Source: Brevundimonas sp. UBA4553 (GTDB lineage Bacteria; Pseudomonadota; Alphaproteobacteria; Caulobacterales; Caulobacteraceae). Taken from it: DNA of 64,000 nt. The stretch spans positions 186,001 to 250,000 of the forward strand of contig NZ_DGLD01000013.1 of assembly GCF_002387245.1 (NCBI RefSeq), written 5' to 3'. This document shows positions 43,047-52,864 of this stretch, piece after piece. The notes beneath the pieces were generated by a model. The model had not been told where the DNA came from. It was given only the letters and a program-made list of their open reading frames with translations, and searched no databases. Position numbers and translations under genes: made by a program. Each line of letters starts with the position of its first letter. Positions within the stretch are counted from its first letter, which is position 1.

Positions 43047-44926
43047 GCGGCGCGTTTCCCCAAGGTCCGGTGGGAGGATCTGGAGACCGCCTTGGGCTTG
43101 GCCTCGAACAGCTCGGCCAGCTTCTCGGTCATGACGCCGGCCAGCTGCTCGACGTCGACGATGGTCACAGCGCGACGATACCAGCGGGTCACGTCGTGGC
43201 CGATGCCGATGGCGATCAGCTCGACCGGCGACTTCGTTTCGATCTGCTCGATCACCTGGCGCAGATGCTTGTCCAGATAGAGGGCGGCGTTGGCCGATTG
43301 CGTCGAGTCGTCCACCGGCGAACCGTCGGAGATGACCATCAGGATCTTGCGGGATTCCGTGCGCCCCTTCATCCGGTCGTGCGCCCAGGTCAGGGCCTCG
43401 CCGTCGATGTTTTCCTTCAGCAGGCCCTCACGCATCATCAGGCCGAGGTTCTTCTTGGCCCGGCGCCAAGGCGCATCGGCGGACTTGTAGATGATGTGGC
43501 GCAGGTCGTTCAGGCGGCCCGGATTGGCGGGCTTTCCGGCGGTGATCCAGGCTTCGCGCGACTGGCCGCCCTTCCAGGCGCGGGTGGTGAAGCCCAGGAT
43601 CTCGACCTTGACCCCACAGCGCTCCAGCGTCCGCGCCAGGATGTCGGCGCAGACCGCCGCCACCATGATCGGCCGCCCGCGCATCGAGCCCGAGTTGTCG
43701 ATCAGCAGGGTCACGACCGTGTCGCGGAACGGGCTCTCGCTCTCCATCTTGAACGACAGGGGGCTGGTCGGATCGGTGATGACGCGGGTCAGGCGCGCGG
43801 TGTCCAGCACGCCTTCTTCCAGATCGAAGGCCCAACTGCGGTTCTGCTGCGCCATCAGGCGGCGCTGCAGCTTGTTGGCCAGACGCGACACCACGCTGGA
43901 CAGGGTCGCCAGCTGGGCGTCCAGCAGCGAACGCAGCCGGTCCAGCTCCATCGGGTCGCACAGTTCCTCGGCCCCGATGGTCTCGTCATAGGCCGTGGTG
44001 AAGACGCGGTAGGCGTCGATGGCGCGCCCGTCGTCCACGCTGTCCTGTCGGTTGGGCAGGGCGCCTTCGTTCAGTTCGGGGCCGTCGTCCGAGGCCTCGC
44101 CGTCGGGATCGGCGGGGGCGCCGTCGGGGCGGGTCTGGCGCTCGTCCTCGGCGGACTGGTCGTCGGCCGTGCCTTCCAGCGACTGGCCGCCTTCGCCGCC
44201 GTCCTCTTCTTCCTGTTCGTCCTCGTCGGGCGAGTCCTGCTGTGACTGGTCGGGCTCGTCCTCGCCCTGTTCGTCATTGGCGTCCTCGGCCTGACCGTCG
44301 CCGGGATCGAGGTCCAGCGCCCGCAGCACGTCCTTCAGCCTGGCGGCGAAGGCCGTCTGGTCGTCCGCGACGGCGGCCAGCGCGTCCAGTTCGGCGCCCG
44401 CCTTCAGCTCCATGTTGGAGCGCACCAGGTCCAGCATGGTCTTGGCGCCGTCCGGCGCCGGCTCGCCGGTCAGGCGTTCACGCACCAGCAGGGCTGCGGC
44501 CTCGGCCACGGGCACCCGCTCGGCCTCGGCCCGCAGGGCGCCGGACTTCTCCAGCCGGGTCAGCAGGGCCGCGTTCAGATTGCTGCGCACCCCCTTCAGT
44601 TCGCGCGCGCCGACGGCCTCGACCCGCGCCTGTTCGACCGCGTCGAAGACCTCGGCCGCCGTCTGGTCCACAGGACGCAACCGGGCGTTCAGGGCCTCGT
44701 CGTGATTGGCCAGGCGCAGGGCCAGCCGGTCGGCCTGACCACGCAGGGCGGCGCTTTCAGGCGCGCCCGGATCGCGCGGCGGATGGGGCAGGGTGAGGAC
44801 GCCATTCGACAGCCGCGGCCCGTCCGAGCCGAAGTGAACCTCCAGCTCGGCCTGCTCGGCCAGGGCGCGCGCGGCGTGCGCCAGGGCGCGTTTGAAGGTC
44901 TCGGCGGGGGTCTCTGCGGCGGCCAT
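43043..44926 (-). CDS. cobT: Cobaltochelatase subunit CobT
   Basis: The large AAA-partner subunit of the aerobic cobalt chelatase (CobN-CobS-CobT) of adenosylcobalamin synthesis. The N-terminal domain is PAETFKRALAHAARALAEQA. An acidic linker at about residues 210-300 (Asp/Glu/Gln-rich) leads to the C-terminal VWA domain, whose MIDAS is VTLLIDNSGSMRGRPIMVAA. The final part has WYRRAVTIVDVEQLAGVMTE. Start Met 44926 is preferred over 44944. cobS, often next door, is not adjacent here; QueG elsewhere in the window also needs cobalamin. Confidence 0.92.
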   Translation of the reverse strand: MAAAETPAETFKRALAHAARALAEQAELEVHFGSDGPRLSNGVLTLPHPPRDPGAPESAALRGQADRLALRLANHDEALNARLRPVDQTAAEVFDAVEQARVEAVGARELKGVRSNLNAALLTRLEKSGALRAEAERVPVAEAAALLVRERLTGEPAPDGAKTMLDLVRSNMELKAGAELDALAAVADDQTAFAARLKDVLRALDLDPGDGQAEDANDEQGEDEPDQSQQDSPDEDEQEEEDGGEGGQSLEGTADDQSAEDERQTRPDGAPADPDGEASDDGPELNEGALPNRQDSVDDGRAIDAYRVFTTAYDETIGAEELCDPMELDRLRSLLDAQLATLSSVVSRLANKLQRRLMAQQNRSWAFDLEEGVLDTARLTRVITDPTSPLSFKMESESPFRDTVVTLLIDNSGSMRGRPIMVAAVCADILARTLERCGVKVEILGFTTRAWKGGQSREAWITAGKPANPGRLNDLRHIIYKSADAPWRRAKKNLGLMMREGLLKENIDGEALTWAHDRMKGRTESRKILMVISDGSPVDDSTQSANAALYLDKHLRQVIEQIETKSPVELIAIGIGHDVTRWYRRAVTIVDVEQLAGVMTEKLAELFEAKPKAVSRSSHRTLGKRAA

Positions 44927-44999
44927 GGCCCACACATAGACCACCCCGCGCGTGGGGGAAGGGGGCGTCCGTCTTCAGCGCGCGAAAAGCCCGTCGTCG

Positions 45000-45281
45000 C
45001 TAGACGCCCTCAGGTATGCGCGTGCCCTGCACCTCGCGCAGGCGATCGCCTGCCGAGCGGTCTCGGGCCGAGCTGTTCACCGGGACCTGCCGACAGACAC
45101 GCTGCGTCACATTGGAGCCCGGCGCCCGTTCCCGTCGGCAGATTTCACGCATGGGCGCGCCCTGCGGAACATTCGGGGCGGCGGTGATGGTCATGCCGGA
45201 TGGATTGGAGGGGCGTCCCGCGGAGGCGGGGTCCGGATCGAGAGCGAGAACGGCGACCGACGCGACAAGGATCATAAACAT
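45000..45281 (-). CDS. Small exported C-x14-C protein, paralogue 4
   Basis: 93 residues. The N-terminal hydrophobic segment MFMILVASVAVLALDPDPAS is a likely signal. The conserved core REICRRERAPGSNVTQRVCR has two Cys 15 apart, followed by QVPVNSSARDRSAGDRLREV. The same pattern occurs in the three genes upstream at 45416, 45687 and 45982. A disulfide in the periplasm is likely. The function is unknown, and no domain name is recognised. It is the last of the tandem set, 134 bp after paralogue 3 and 73 bp before cobT. Confidence 0.7.
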   Translation of the reverse strand: MFMILVASVAVLALDPDPASAGRPSNPSGMTITAAPNVPQGAPMREICRRERAPGSNVTQRVCRQVPVNSSARDRSAGDRLREVQGTRIPEGV

Positions 45282-45415
45282 CTGCGAGGCTTCGAAGTTT
45301 TCCGGCGAGAAACGAGCGTGGACACATCGGGCGGCTTTGGCCGCCAGAGGCGCATTCTATTGATCACGTCGTGCGGACGAACAAGGGGCGATCGGGGCCG
45401 ACCGCCAGGAACCGC

Positions 45416-45667
45416 CTAATGTCTGTTCGAGCTCTTGGCCGGGGTTGCCACCGGGACCATGCGGCAGAGGTTCTGGGTGACGTTCGATCCGGTCGGCTTG
45501 CCGCGATAGCAGACCTCGCGGACGGCCATGCCGGGTTCGACGGCCGAGCGATCCCGGACGACGGCGCCGACGGGCATGGCGGAGGCCGACTGCGCATGGA
45601 CGGGCGCGGCCACGGGGCCGGAAAGGTTCAGGACCAGAATGAGCGAAACAAGCATCGGAAAACCCAC
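45416..45667 (-). CDS. Small exported C-x14-C protein, paralogue 3
   Basis: 83 residues. The signal peptide MLVSLILVLNLSGPVAAPVH ends near HAQ. The core REVCYRGKPTGSNVTQNLCR keeps both Cys and the GSNVTQ of paralogue 4, then MVPVATPAKSSNRH. It is the most diverged and shortest copy, lacking the C-terminal RxRMxxDxL helix. The start is either GTG 45667 or ATG 45655 (no strong RBS). It follows paralogue 2 by 19 bp. Confidence 0.7.
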   Translation of the reverse strand: MGFPMLVSLILVLNLSGPVAAPVHAQSASAMPVGAVVRDRSAVEPGMAVREVCYRGKPTGSNVTQNLCRMVPVATPAKSSNRH

Positions 45668-45686
45668 TTGTGGCTACAGGTTCAGA

Positions 45687-45980
45687 TCAGTCGCCTTCAA
45701 TGCGGCCCAGCCGCTGCATGTCCTTGAGCATGTCGCTGGCCATGCGTTCGCGTTCGCTGCTGTTCACCGGCACGCGCCGGCAGACGCGGCGCTGGATGTT
45801 GCTGTCCATGGATCGCTCGCGCGTGCAGACCACGCGCGTCGGGCCGTCCGGCAGGGTCGGGGCGCGAGCGGATATGGTGCGCGACGGAGTGCTGGCGACG
45901 ATGAGCGGACGCGCAGATGCGGGCGCCGTCGCCTCGGGCGACTGGGACAACATCGCGACGGCGATCAGCGTGGCCAGCAT
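45687..45980 (-). CDS. Small exported C-x14-C protein, paralogue 2
   Basis: 97 residues. A short hydrophobic N-terminus (MLATLIAVAMLSQS) probably directs export. It shares TPSRTISARAPTLPDGPTR with paralogue 1, then VVCTRERSMDSNIQRRVCRR, VPVNSSERERMASDMLKDMQ and an acidic end. Its ATG is one base after the stop of paralogue 1 (TGACATG), so the two are coupled. Near-identity of the core to paralogue 1 indicates recent duplication. Confidence 0.72.
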   Translation of the reverse strand: MLATLIAVAMLSQSPEATAPASARPLIVASTPSRTISARAPTLPDGPTRVVCTRERSMDSNIQRRVCRRVPVNSSERERMASDMLKDMQRLGRIEGD

Positions 45981-45981
45981 G

Positions 45982-46314
45982 TCAGTTTATCGAGCGGCCG
46001 CCGGGTTGGCGCTGATTGGGGCCGCTGGTGGAATCCAGGCCGATGCTCTGCATCTGCCGCAGATAGTCGCCTGACATGCGTTCACGACCGGCGCTGTTCA
46101 CTGGCACCTCGCGGCAGACGCGGCGCATGATGTTGCTGTCCATCGCCCGCTCGCGGCTGCAGACCGTGCGGGTCGGGCCATCAGGCACGCTGGGCGAGCG
46201 AGCCGAGATGACACGCGACGGCGTGCTCGAGGCGACGCGCGGGCGGGCGTCATCCTCTTCCTGAACTACAGGCGCGCCCAGCAGGCTCAGGGCGGCGGCG
46301 GCGATCAACAGCAT
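45982..46314 (-). CDS. Small exported C-x14-C protein, paralogue 1
   Basis: 110 residues, first of the tandem set. The start at 46314 has GAGGAG 6 nt upstream. A hydrophobic N-terminus (MLLIAAAALSLLGAPVVQ) is followed by an acidic patch, TPSRVISARSPSVPDGPTR, the core TVCSRERAMDSNIMRRVCRE, then VPVNSAGRERMSGDYLRQMQ and a Gly/Pro/Gln tail. Consensus of the four: C-x-R-[EG]-[RK]-x3-S-N-[VI]-x4-C-R-x-V-P-V, where x4 ends in V or L. The function is unknown. Confidence 0.72.
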   Translation of the reverse strand: MLLIAAAALSLLGAPVVQEEDDARPRVASSTPSRVISARSPSVPDGPTRTVCSRERAMDSNIMRRVCREVPVNSAGRERMSGDYLRQMQSIGLDSTSGPNQRQPGGRSIN

Positions 46315-46401
46315 GGCGAGCTCCTCTGCAGGCAAAAGTATTCGCCATCCTGCCTGTGGTTTCCTGTTGTGGCAACACTGTTACACGAACGGCGCCGCTT
46401 G

Positions 46402-47148
46402 TCAGCGAGGCCTGACCCGCACCCGCATGGCTCCGCCCGCCCCGGCTTCGACGTCGAAACGGCCGGTGGCGCGGATCAGGTCGGACAGCTTGGCGTGGCC
46501 GTAGGTGCGCTGGTCGAAGTCGGGATAGGCGTTCCTCAACCGGTTGCCGATGCCGCCGATGTTGACCCAGCCGTCGCCGTCCTCGTCCATGTCGGCGATG
46601 GCGGCGGCGATCAGGCGCACCGCGTCCGCCGGCTTCTTCTCTGCGACCGGGGCGGACGCGGGCTCTCCGCTGTCGTCATTGCCGCCGCCCCGACCGGTCA
46701 GGTTTTCAGTGTAGATGAAGCGGGTGCAGGCCTGACGGAAGCTCTCGGGCGTCTTGCGCTCGCCAAAGCCGTAGACCGGCACGCCCTGTTCGCGGATCCG
46801 CGCCGCCAGCCGGGTGAAATCGCTGTCCGAGGACACCAGACAGAAGCCGTCGAACCGGCCCGAGTGCAACAGGTCCATGGCGTCGATCACCAAGGCGATG
46901 TCGCCCGAGTTCTTGCCCTTGGTGTTGGCGAAATTCTGCTGCCACTGGATGGCCCATCGGGGCAGGACCTCGACCCAGCTCTTCAGGGACGGGCTGGCCG
47001 CGTCGCCATAGATGCGCCTGGCGCTTGCCTCACCCAGAGTGGCGATCTCGGTGAACAGGGCCTCGGCGATCCGAGCCGACGCGTTCTCGCCGTCGATCAG
47101 CACGGCCAGCCGAGGCGCGCGGGCGGTTGTGGGCAGGTCGGTCGGCAT
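46402..47148 (-). CDS. NYN-domain (PIN-like) protein with C-terminal OST-HTH/LOTUS domain
   Basis: About 248 residues. The NYN nuclease-like domain shows PRLAVLIDGENASARIAEAL, NSGDIALVIDAMDLLHSGRF and FCLVSSDSDFTRLAARIREQ, with the three acidic residues of the PIN/NYN active site. The C-terminal ADMDEDGDGWVNIGGIGNRL and YPDFDQRTYGHAKLSDLIRA form the LOTUS/OST-HTH domain, thought to bind RNA. It is a probable ribonuclease, as in the bacterial MARF1/LabA-like family. The start is placed at 47148. Confidence 0.88.
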   Translation of the reverse strand: MPTDLPTTARAPRLAVLIDGENASARIAEALFTEIATLGEASARRIYGDAASPSLKSWVEVLPRWAIQWQQNFANTKGKNSGDIALVIDAMDLLHSGRFDGFCLVSSDSDFTRLAARIREQGVPVYGFGERKTPESFRQACTRFIYTENLTGRGGGNDDSGEPASAPVAEKKPADAVRLIAAAIADMDEDGDGWVNIGGIGNRLRNAYPDFDQRTYGHAKLSDLIRATGRFDVEAGAGGAMRVRVRPR

Positions 47149-47232
47149 AAGCAGGGCCTTCTGTTGACGCCGCGCCAGCCTCGACCTGCAAGCAGGCGCG
47201 GTCAACCGCTGTCGGACGTGCTACAGGGCACC

Positions 47233-47661
47233 ATGACCCAAGCCTCGCTCCGCCGCCTGATCGACCTGCCCGGCGTCGATGATCTGGAACTGAAGGCGCT
47301 GATGAAGCCGCGCTACGCCGATCCCGACGCCCGCGAAGAGTTTCCCGAGATCGACGCCCTGACCAGCGCCCTGTTCGGCCTGACCGGCGAGGCGGCCGAA
47401 GCGGTGGCGCTGCCGGACGACTGGGACGACATCCACCGTCTGGAAGGGGCCGATCTGGCCGAGGCCTTCGAGGCTCTGGGGTGGGACGTGACGGACAAGC
47501 GCAGGAAGCCCCTGCGCCTCATGTCCCACTACGCCCTGCCTCTGGCGCTCGCGATCCGCGGCGTCGCCGGCGAACTGCCCTTCCATGTCGAGCCCGATCA
47601 TCCGGCGACGGATTGGGGTTCCGGCCTGGCCGCAGACGCCGCCCGCTTCAGGAAACGGTAG
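47233..47661 (+). CDS. Hypothetical cytosolic protein
   Basis: 142 residues, acidic. QASLRRLIDLPGVDDLELKA, LTGEAAEAVALPDDWDDIHR and AFEALGWDVTDKRRKPLRLM are well-formed coding sequence, but no family is recognised. It is divergent from the NYN gene and followed by a strong terminator. The frame is open for 860 bp upstream, antisense to the NYN gene, which is an artefact of high GC. ATG 47233 is the sensible start. Confidence 0.65.
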   Translation: MTQASLRRLIDLPGVDDLELKALMKPRYADPDAREEFPEIDALTSALFGLTGEAAEAVALPDDWDDIHRLEGADLAEAFEALGWDVTDKRRKPLRLMSHYALPLALAIRGVAGELPFHVEPDHPATDWGSGLAADAARFRKR

Positions 47662-47668
47662 CCAAAGT

Positions 47669-47700
47669 AAAAGGCCGGCGGGTAGCCCCGCCGGCCTTTC
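47669..47700. terminator. Bidirectional intrinsic terminator
   Basis: A GC-rich stem (AAAGGCCGGCGGG with CCCGCCGGCCTTT) around a short loop, between the convergent 142-residue protein gene and the M16 peptidase gene. Confidence 0.88.
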
Positions 47701-47722
47701 CATTTGTTTTGATCGACGGCTC

Positions 47723-50575
47723 TTACTGGGCCGTCGTAGGCGCGGTGGCCGAGCGGACCTCGACCGGCAGGCCCAGGGCGTCCAGCTGCGGCTTGACCAC
47801 CGAGGCGTCGCCGACCACCACCCAGACGAAGGTGTCCGGCTTGATGGCGGCGCGGGCGGCGGCGTCCATCTGTTGCGCCGTCAGGGCGTTGATGCGCCCG
47901 GCCAGGGCCTCTTGATACCCGTCGGGACGGCCATAGAGGGCGTTGGAGCGCAGGGCGCCTAGCACCTGGGCCGAGGTCTCATAGCTGCCCGACAGGCCAC
48001 GCGTGTCGCCCAGCACCGTGCGGTCGCGTTCAGCCTGTGTCACGCCGTCGGCGCCCAGGAAGCGCTCGTACTGGCCGATCAAGGCGGCGATCGACTCGCC
48101 CGTCCGGTTGGCCTGAACCGGAGCGTTGACGATATAGGGCGAGCGGTTCTGCAGCGTGTTGACGTTGCCGCGCACGCCATAGGACCAGCCCTTGGTCTCG
48201 CGCAGGTCGGCGTTGATCCGCGACAGGAAGTCGGCCCCCAGCACGGTGTTGGCCGTGGTCAGGGTCAGGATGTCGTCGGCGCCCGACACCGGCAGCACCT
48301 GACCGCCGTAGATCAACGACTGCGGCGATTGCGGACGGTCGATCAGGACGATGCGGGCCGAGGTCTGGGGCAGGGCGGCGTTGAAGGCCTTGGTCCCCTT
48401 GGCCGTCGTCGGCGCGCGCCAGTCGCCGAAGGCGGCTTCCAGTTGCGGCTTCAGTTCGGTCAGAGGCAGGTCCGAAACGACGAACAGCTTGGCGTTGTCC
48501 GGACGGATCCAGGCCGCGTGGTCGGCCACCAGATCGGCGCGGGTCAGGCTGCGGACGACGGCCTCGTCGCCGGTGCCGCTGAACGAACGGCCATAGGGGT
48601 GCCCCTCGCCGTAGATCAGCGGCGGCAGGGCGCGACCGGCGATCGCGGCCGGCTGGGTCTTCTCATTGGCCAGGCCGGCCAGACGCTGGGCGCGCAGGCG
48701 CTCGACCTCGGCCGGAGCGAAGGCGGGGTTGCGCACCACGTCCGACAGCAGGGTCAGCGACGGCTGCAGGTTGGTGGTGACGGCCGAGAGGCTGGCCGTG
48801 GTGCGGTCCATCGACGAGCCGACCGAGACGCTGGCGCCCAGACGTTCCTGGGCCTCGGCCAGGGCCTTGGAGTCGCGCGTCGTCGTGCCTTCCTGCATGA
48901 CGTTCAGCATCAGGGTGTGGGCGCCCAGGCGGTCGGCGCGGTCGGCGGCGACGCCGGCGTCGAACTCCAGCGCCACGCGCGTCACCGGCACGGTGGTCGA
49001 GCGGGCGTAGACCACCTCGATCCCGTTCGACAGGGCGGCGCGCTCGACGGCGGGGAAGTCCACGTTCGACACCTGGCCGATGGCCGGGGTCGCTTCGCGG
49101 GCCACGCGCTGGATCGGCGCGGCCGGGGTCGGGGTGGCGCCCGACGGCGCGGCGGCGGCGTCGACATAGGCCTCACGCTCGCCCGGCATGACGATCTGGC
49201 TATAGACGGGACGGCTCAGCCACTTCTTGAGCGCGGCCTGAACCTGGGCCGGGGTCACGGCTGCATAGGCCGCCAGCTCCTTCTTGTAGAAGTCGGGATC
49301 GCCCGAATAGAGCTGGCCCTCGGCCAGGACCGAGGCCTTGCCGTTGGCCATTTCCAGACCCTGGATGCGACGCGAGGCGTACTGCGTCACCACGCGGTCG
49401 ATCTCGTCCTGGGTCGGACCGTTGGCGATCAGGTCGGCCAGGACCTCGTCCATGCGCTTGGCCACGGCGTCGGCGTCGGCGCCCGGCTTCACCATGGCCG
49501 AGTAGCTGAACATGCTGACGCGCTGGAACACCTGGTTGCCGGCCGAGACGCTCGAGGCGATCTGCTCGTCGCGCACCAGCACGTTGTCCAGACGCGAGCT
49601 GGCCAGCCCGCCCAGCACCGAGGCGCCGACGCTCAGCGGCACCGAGTCCGGGTCGTTCAGGCCCGGCGTCGTCCAGGTGCGGCTGATTCGGGTCTGGGCC
49701 ACGCGGTCGTGCAGCACCTGCTCGACGGGGGCGGACAGGGTCGGGATCGGCGCCTCAGCCGGGGTGTTGACCGGGCCGCGGGCGATGGCGCCGAAGTATT
49801 TCTGGCTCAGTTCGCGGGCCTTGGCCTCGTCGATGTCGCCCGACAGGACCAGGACGGCGTTGTTCGGACCATAGTTCTCACGGAACCAGTCCCGCACCGT
49901 CTCCATGCTGGCGGCGTCCAGGTCGGCCATCGAGCCGATGGTCGAGTGGCGATAGGGGTGACCCTCTGGGAACAGGGCTTCCAGCGTGGCGTAGTAGGTC
50001 AGGCCGTAGGGCTGGTTGTCGCCCTGGCGCTTCTCGTTCTGGACAACGCCGCGCTGCAGATCCAGCACCTCCTGGCTGACCTGCCCCAGCAGATAGCCCA
50101 TGCGGTCGGATTCCAGATACAGGGTGTAGTCCAGCGCCGGGGTCGGCACCGTCTGGAAGTAGTTGGTGCGGTCGAACCAGGTCGTGCCGTTCAGGCCCGT
50201 GGCCCCCGCCGCATTCATCGTCTGGATGTGGCTGGACGGCGAGTTCTCCGACCCGCCGAACATCAGGTGTTCGAACAGGTGGGCGAAGCCGGTCGAACCC
50301 TTGGGCTCGTCCTTCGACCCGACATTGTACCAGACCGACACCGCCACCACCGGCGCCTTGCGGTCCTCATGGACCAGAACGGTCAGGCCGTTCTCCAGCT
50401 GGAAGCGCTTCCACGGGATGTCGACGCGGGCGATCAGCTCCGACACCGGAGCCGCGCGCAGCGGCGTGGCCGACGGCGCGGTCACGGCCGTCGTGGCGGC
50501 GGGCGCGTGGGCCAGAACGGGCGAAGCGACAGCCACGAGGGCGGCCAGCGCGACGGAAGAGGCGGCAAGGCGCAT
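47723..50575 (-). CDS. Exported M16 family zinc metallopeptidase, two tandem M16 units
   Basis: About 950 residues, periplasmic (signal peptide SVALAALVAVASPVLAHA). The first M16 unit has the inverted zinc motif GFAHLFEHLMFGGSENSPSS (HxxEH) and the distal Glu region. The second unit (from about residue 500: NVDFPAVERAALSNGIEVVY) lacks HxxEH, as usual for the substrate-binding half. It degrades peptides or processes exported proteins; the target is unknown. The start at 50575 opens the signal peptide. Confidence 0.92.
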   Translation of the reverse strand: MRLAASSVALAALVAVASPVLAHAPAATTAVTAPSATPLRAAPVSELIARVDIPWKRFQLENGLTVLVHEDRKAPVVAVSVWYNVGSKDEPKGSTGFAHLFEHLMFGGSENSPSSHIQTMNAAGATGLNGTTWFDRTNYFQTVPTPALDYTLYLESDRMGYLLGQVSQEVLDLQRGVVQNEKRQGDNQPYGLTYYATLEALFPEGHPYRHSTIGSMADLDAASMETVRDWFRENYGPNNAVLVLSGDIDEAKARELSQKYFGAIARGPVNTPAEAPIPTLSAPVEQVLHDRVAQTRISRTWTTPGLNDPDSVPLSVGASVLGGLASSRLDNVLVRDEQIASSVSAGNQVFQRVSMFSYSAMVKPGADADAVAKRMDEVLADLIANGPTQDEIDRVVTQYASRRIQGLEMANGKASVLAEGQLYSGDPDFYKKELAAYAAVTPAQVQAALKKWLSRPVYSQIVMPGEREAYVDAAAAPSGATPTPAAPIQRVAREATPAIGQVSNVDFPAVERAALSNGIEVVYARSTTVPVTRVALEFDAGVAADRADRLGAHTLMLNVMQEGTTTRDSKALAEAQERLGASVSVGSSMDRTTASLSAVTTNLQPSLTLLSDVVRNPAFAPAEVERLRAQRLAGLANEKTQPAAIAGRALPPLIYGEGHPYGRSFSGTGDEAVVRSLTRADLVADHAAWIRPDNAKLFVVSDLPLTELKPQLEAAFGDWRAPTTAKGTKAFNAALPQTSARIVLIDRPQSPQSLIYGGQVLPVSGADDILTLTTANTVLGADFLSRINADLRETKGWSYGVRGNVNTLQNRSPYIVNAPVQANRTGESIAALIGQYERFLGADGVTQAERDRTVLGDTRGLSGSYETSAQVLGALRSNALYGRPDGYQEALAGRINALTAQQMDAAARAAIKPDTFVWVVVGDASVVKPQLDALGLPVEVRSATAPTTAQ

Positions 50576-50684
50576 GGATTTCAGTCCCCAACAGATAATG
50601 CTGGGGCCGGACCTTAGCCGCGCACGCTCGCGCCGCAACGCGACACAATCGTATGTGAAGGATTGTTCATGTTGAGCGTGATGG

Positions 50685-50716
50685 AAAAAAGGGCGGAAAG
50701 CTCGGTCTTCCGCCCT
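50685..50716 (-). terminator. Intrinsic terminator of lepA
   Basis: Read on the minus strand, GGGCGGAA and TTCCGCCC form a stem followed by T6, 31 bp after the lepA stop and before the M16 gene. Confidence 0.88.
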
Positions 50717-50746
50717 CCTCCTGTTCTCGATCGCCTCAACCGAGGA

Positions 50747-52555
<1,809 letters not shown>

Positions 52556-52864
52556 GGTCCGGCGCGCTTAGCATCCGCAGCGTCCGAACGCCATGCACCC
52601 GGTGTTCGGCGAGCGCTTCTGACCGTGTTCCCGAAATGATGAAGTTTATTCCGGGTGGTCAGTCCGTCAAATGATCCGATCCGGGGACGAAAACGGCGGT
52701 TAACCATAACAAATGGCGCGTCGCGCCGCGCGAGGGGCCGAAGAACGTCGATTTTCAGGCCGATTCGCCTGCCGCGCGAACGCGGAACGACGGTCGTTCA
52801 GGGCGATTGGGTTGTCCGGAGGTGGAGGAACCTCCGTATCCATTTTGATCTGGAGGCTAAAGAT
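52556..52864 (+). promoter_or_regulatory. Divergent promoter region and leader of the Fap-like locus
   Basis: No gene is seen. GTTAACCAT at 52699-52707, in an AT-rich patch, resembles the CtrA half-site found before cell-cycle genes in Caulobacter. A hairpin CGGAGGT (52817-52823) / ACCTCCG (52830-52836) with loop GGAGGA lies in the expected leader. The ribosome-binding site CTGGAGG precedes ATG 52865 by 8 nt. The regulatory assignments are by eye. Confidence 0.35.

Noticed and set aside
45000..45281. Cobalamin riboswitch or cob operon leader ahead of cobT
   Set aside because: No B12-box-like sequence was found; the interval encodes the fourth small C-x14-C paralogue.
46369..47232. Long N-terminal extension of the 142-residue protein
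   Set aside because: It lies entirely antisense to the NYN-domain gene, which has clear motifs; ATG 47233 gives a normal soluble protein.
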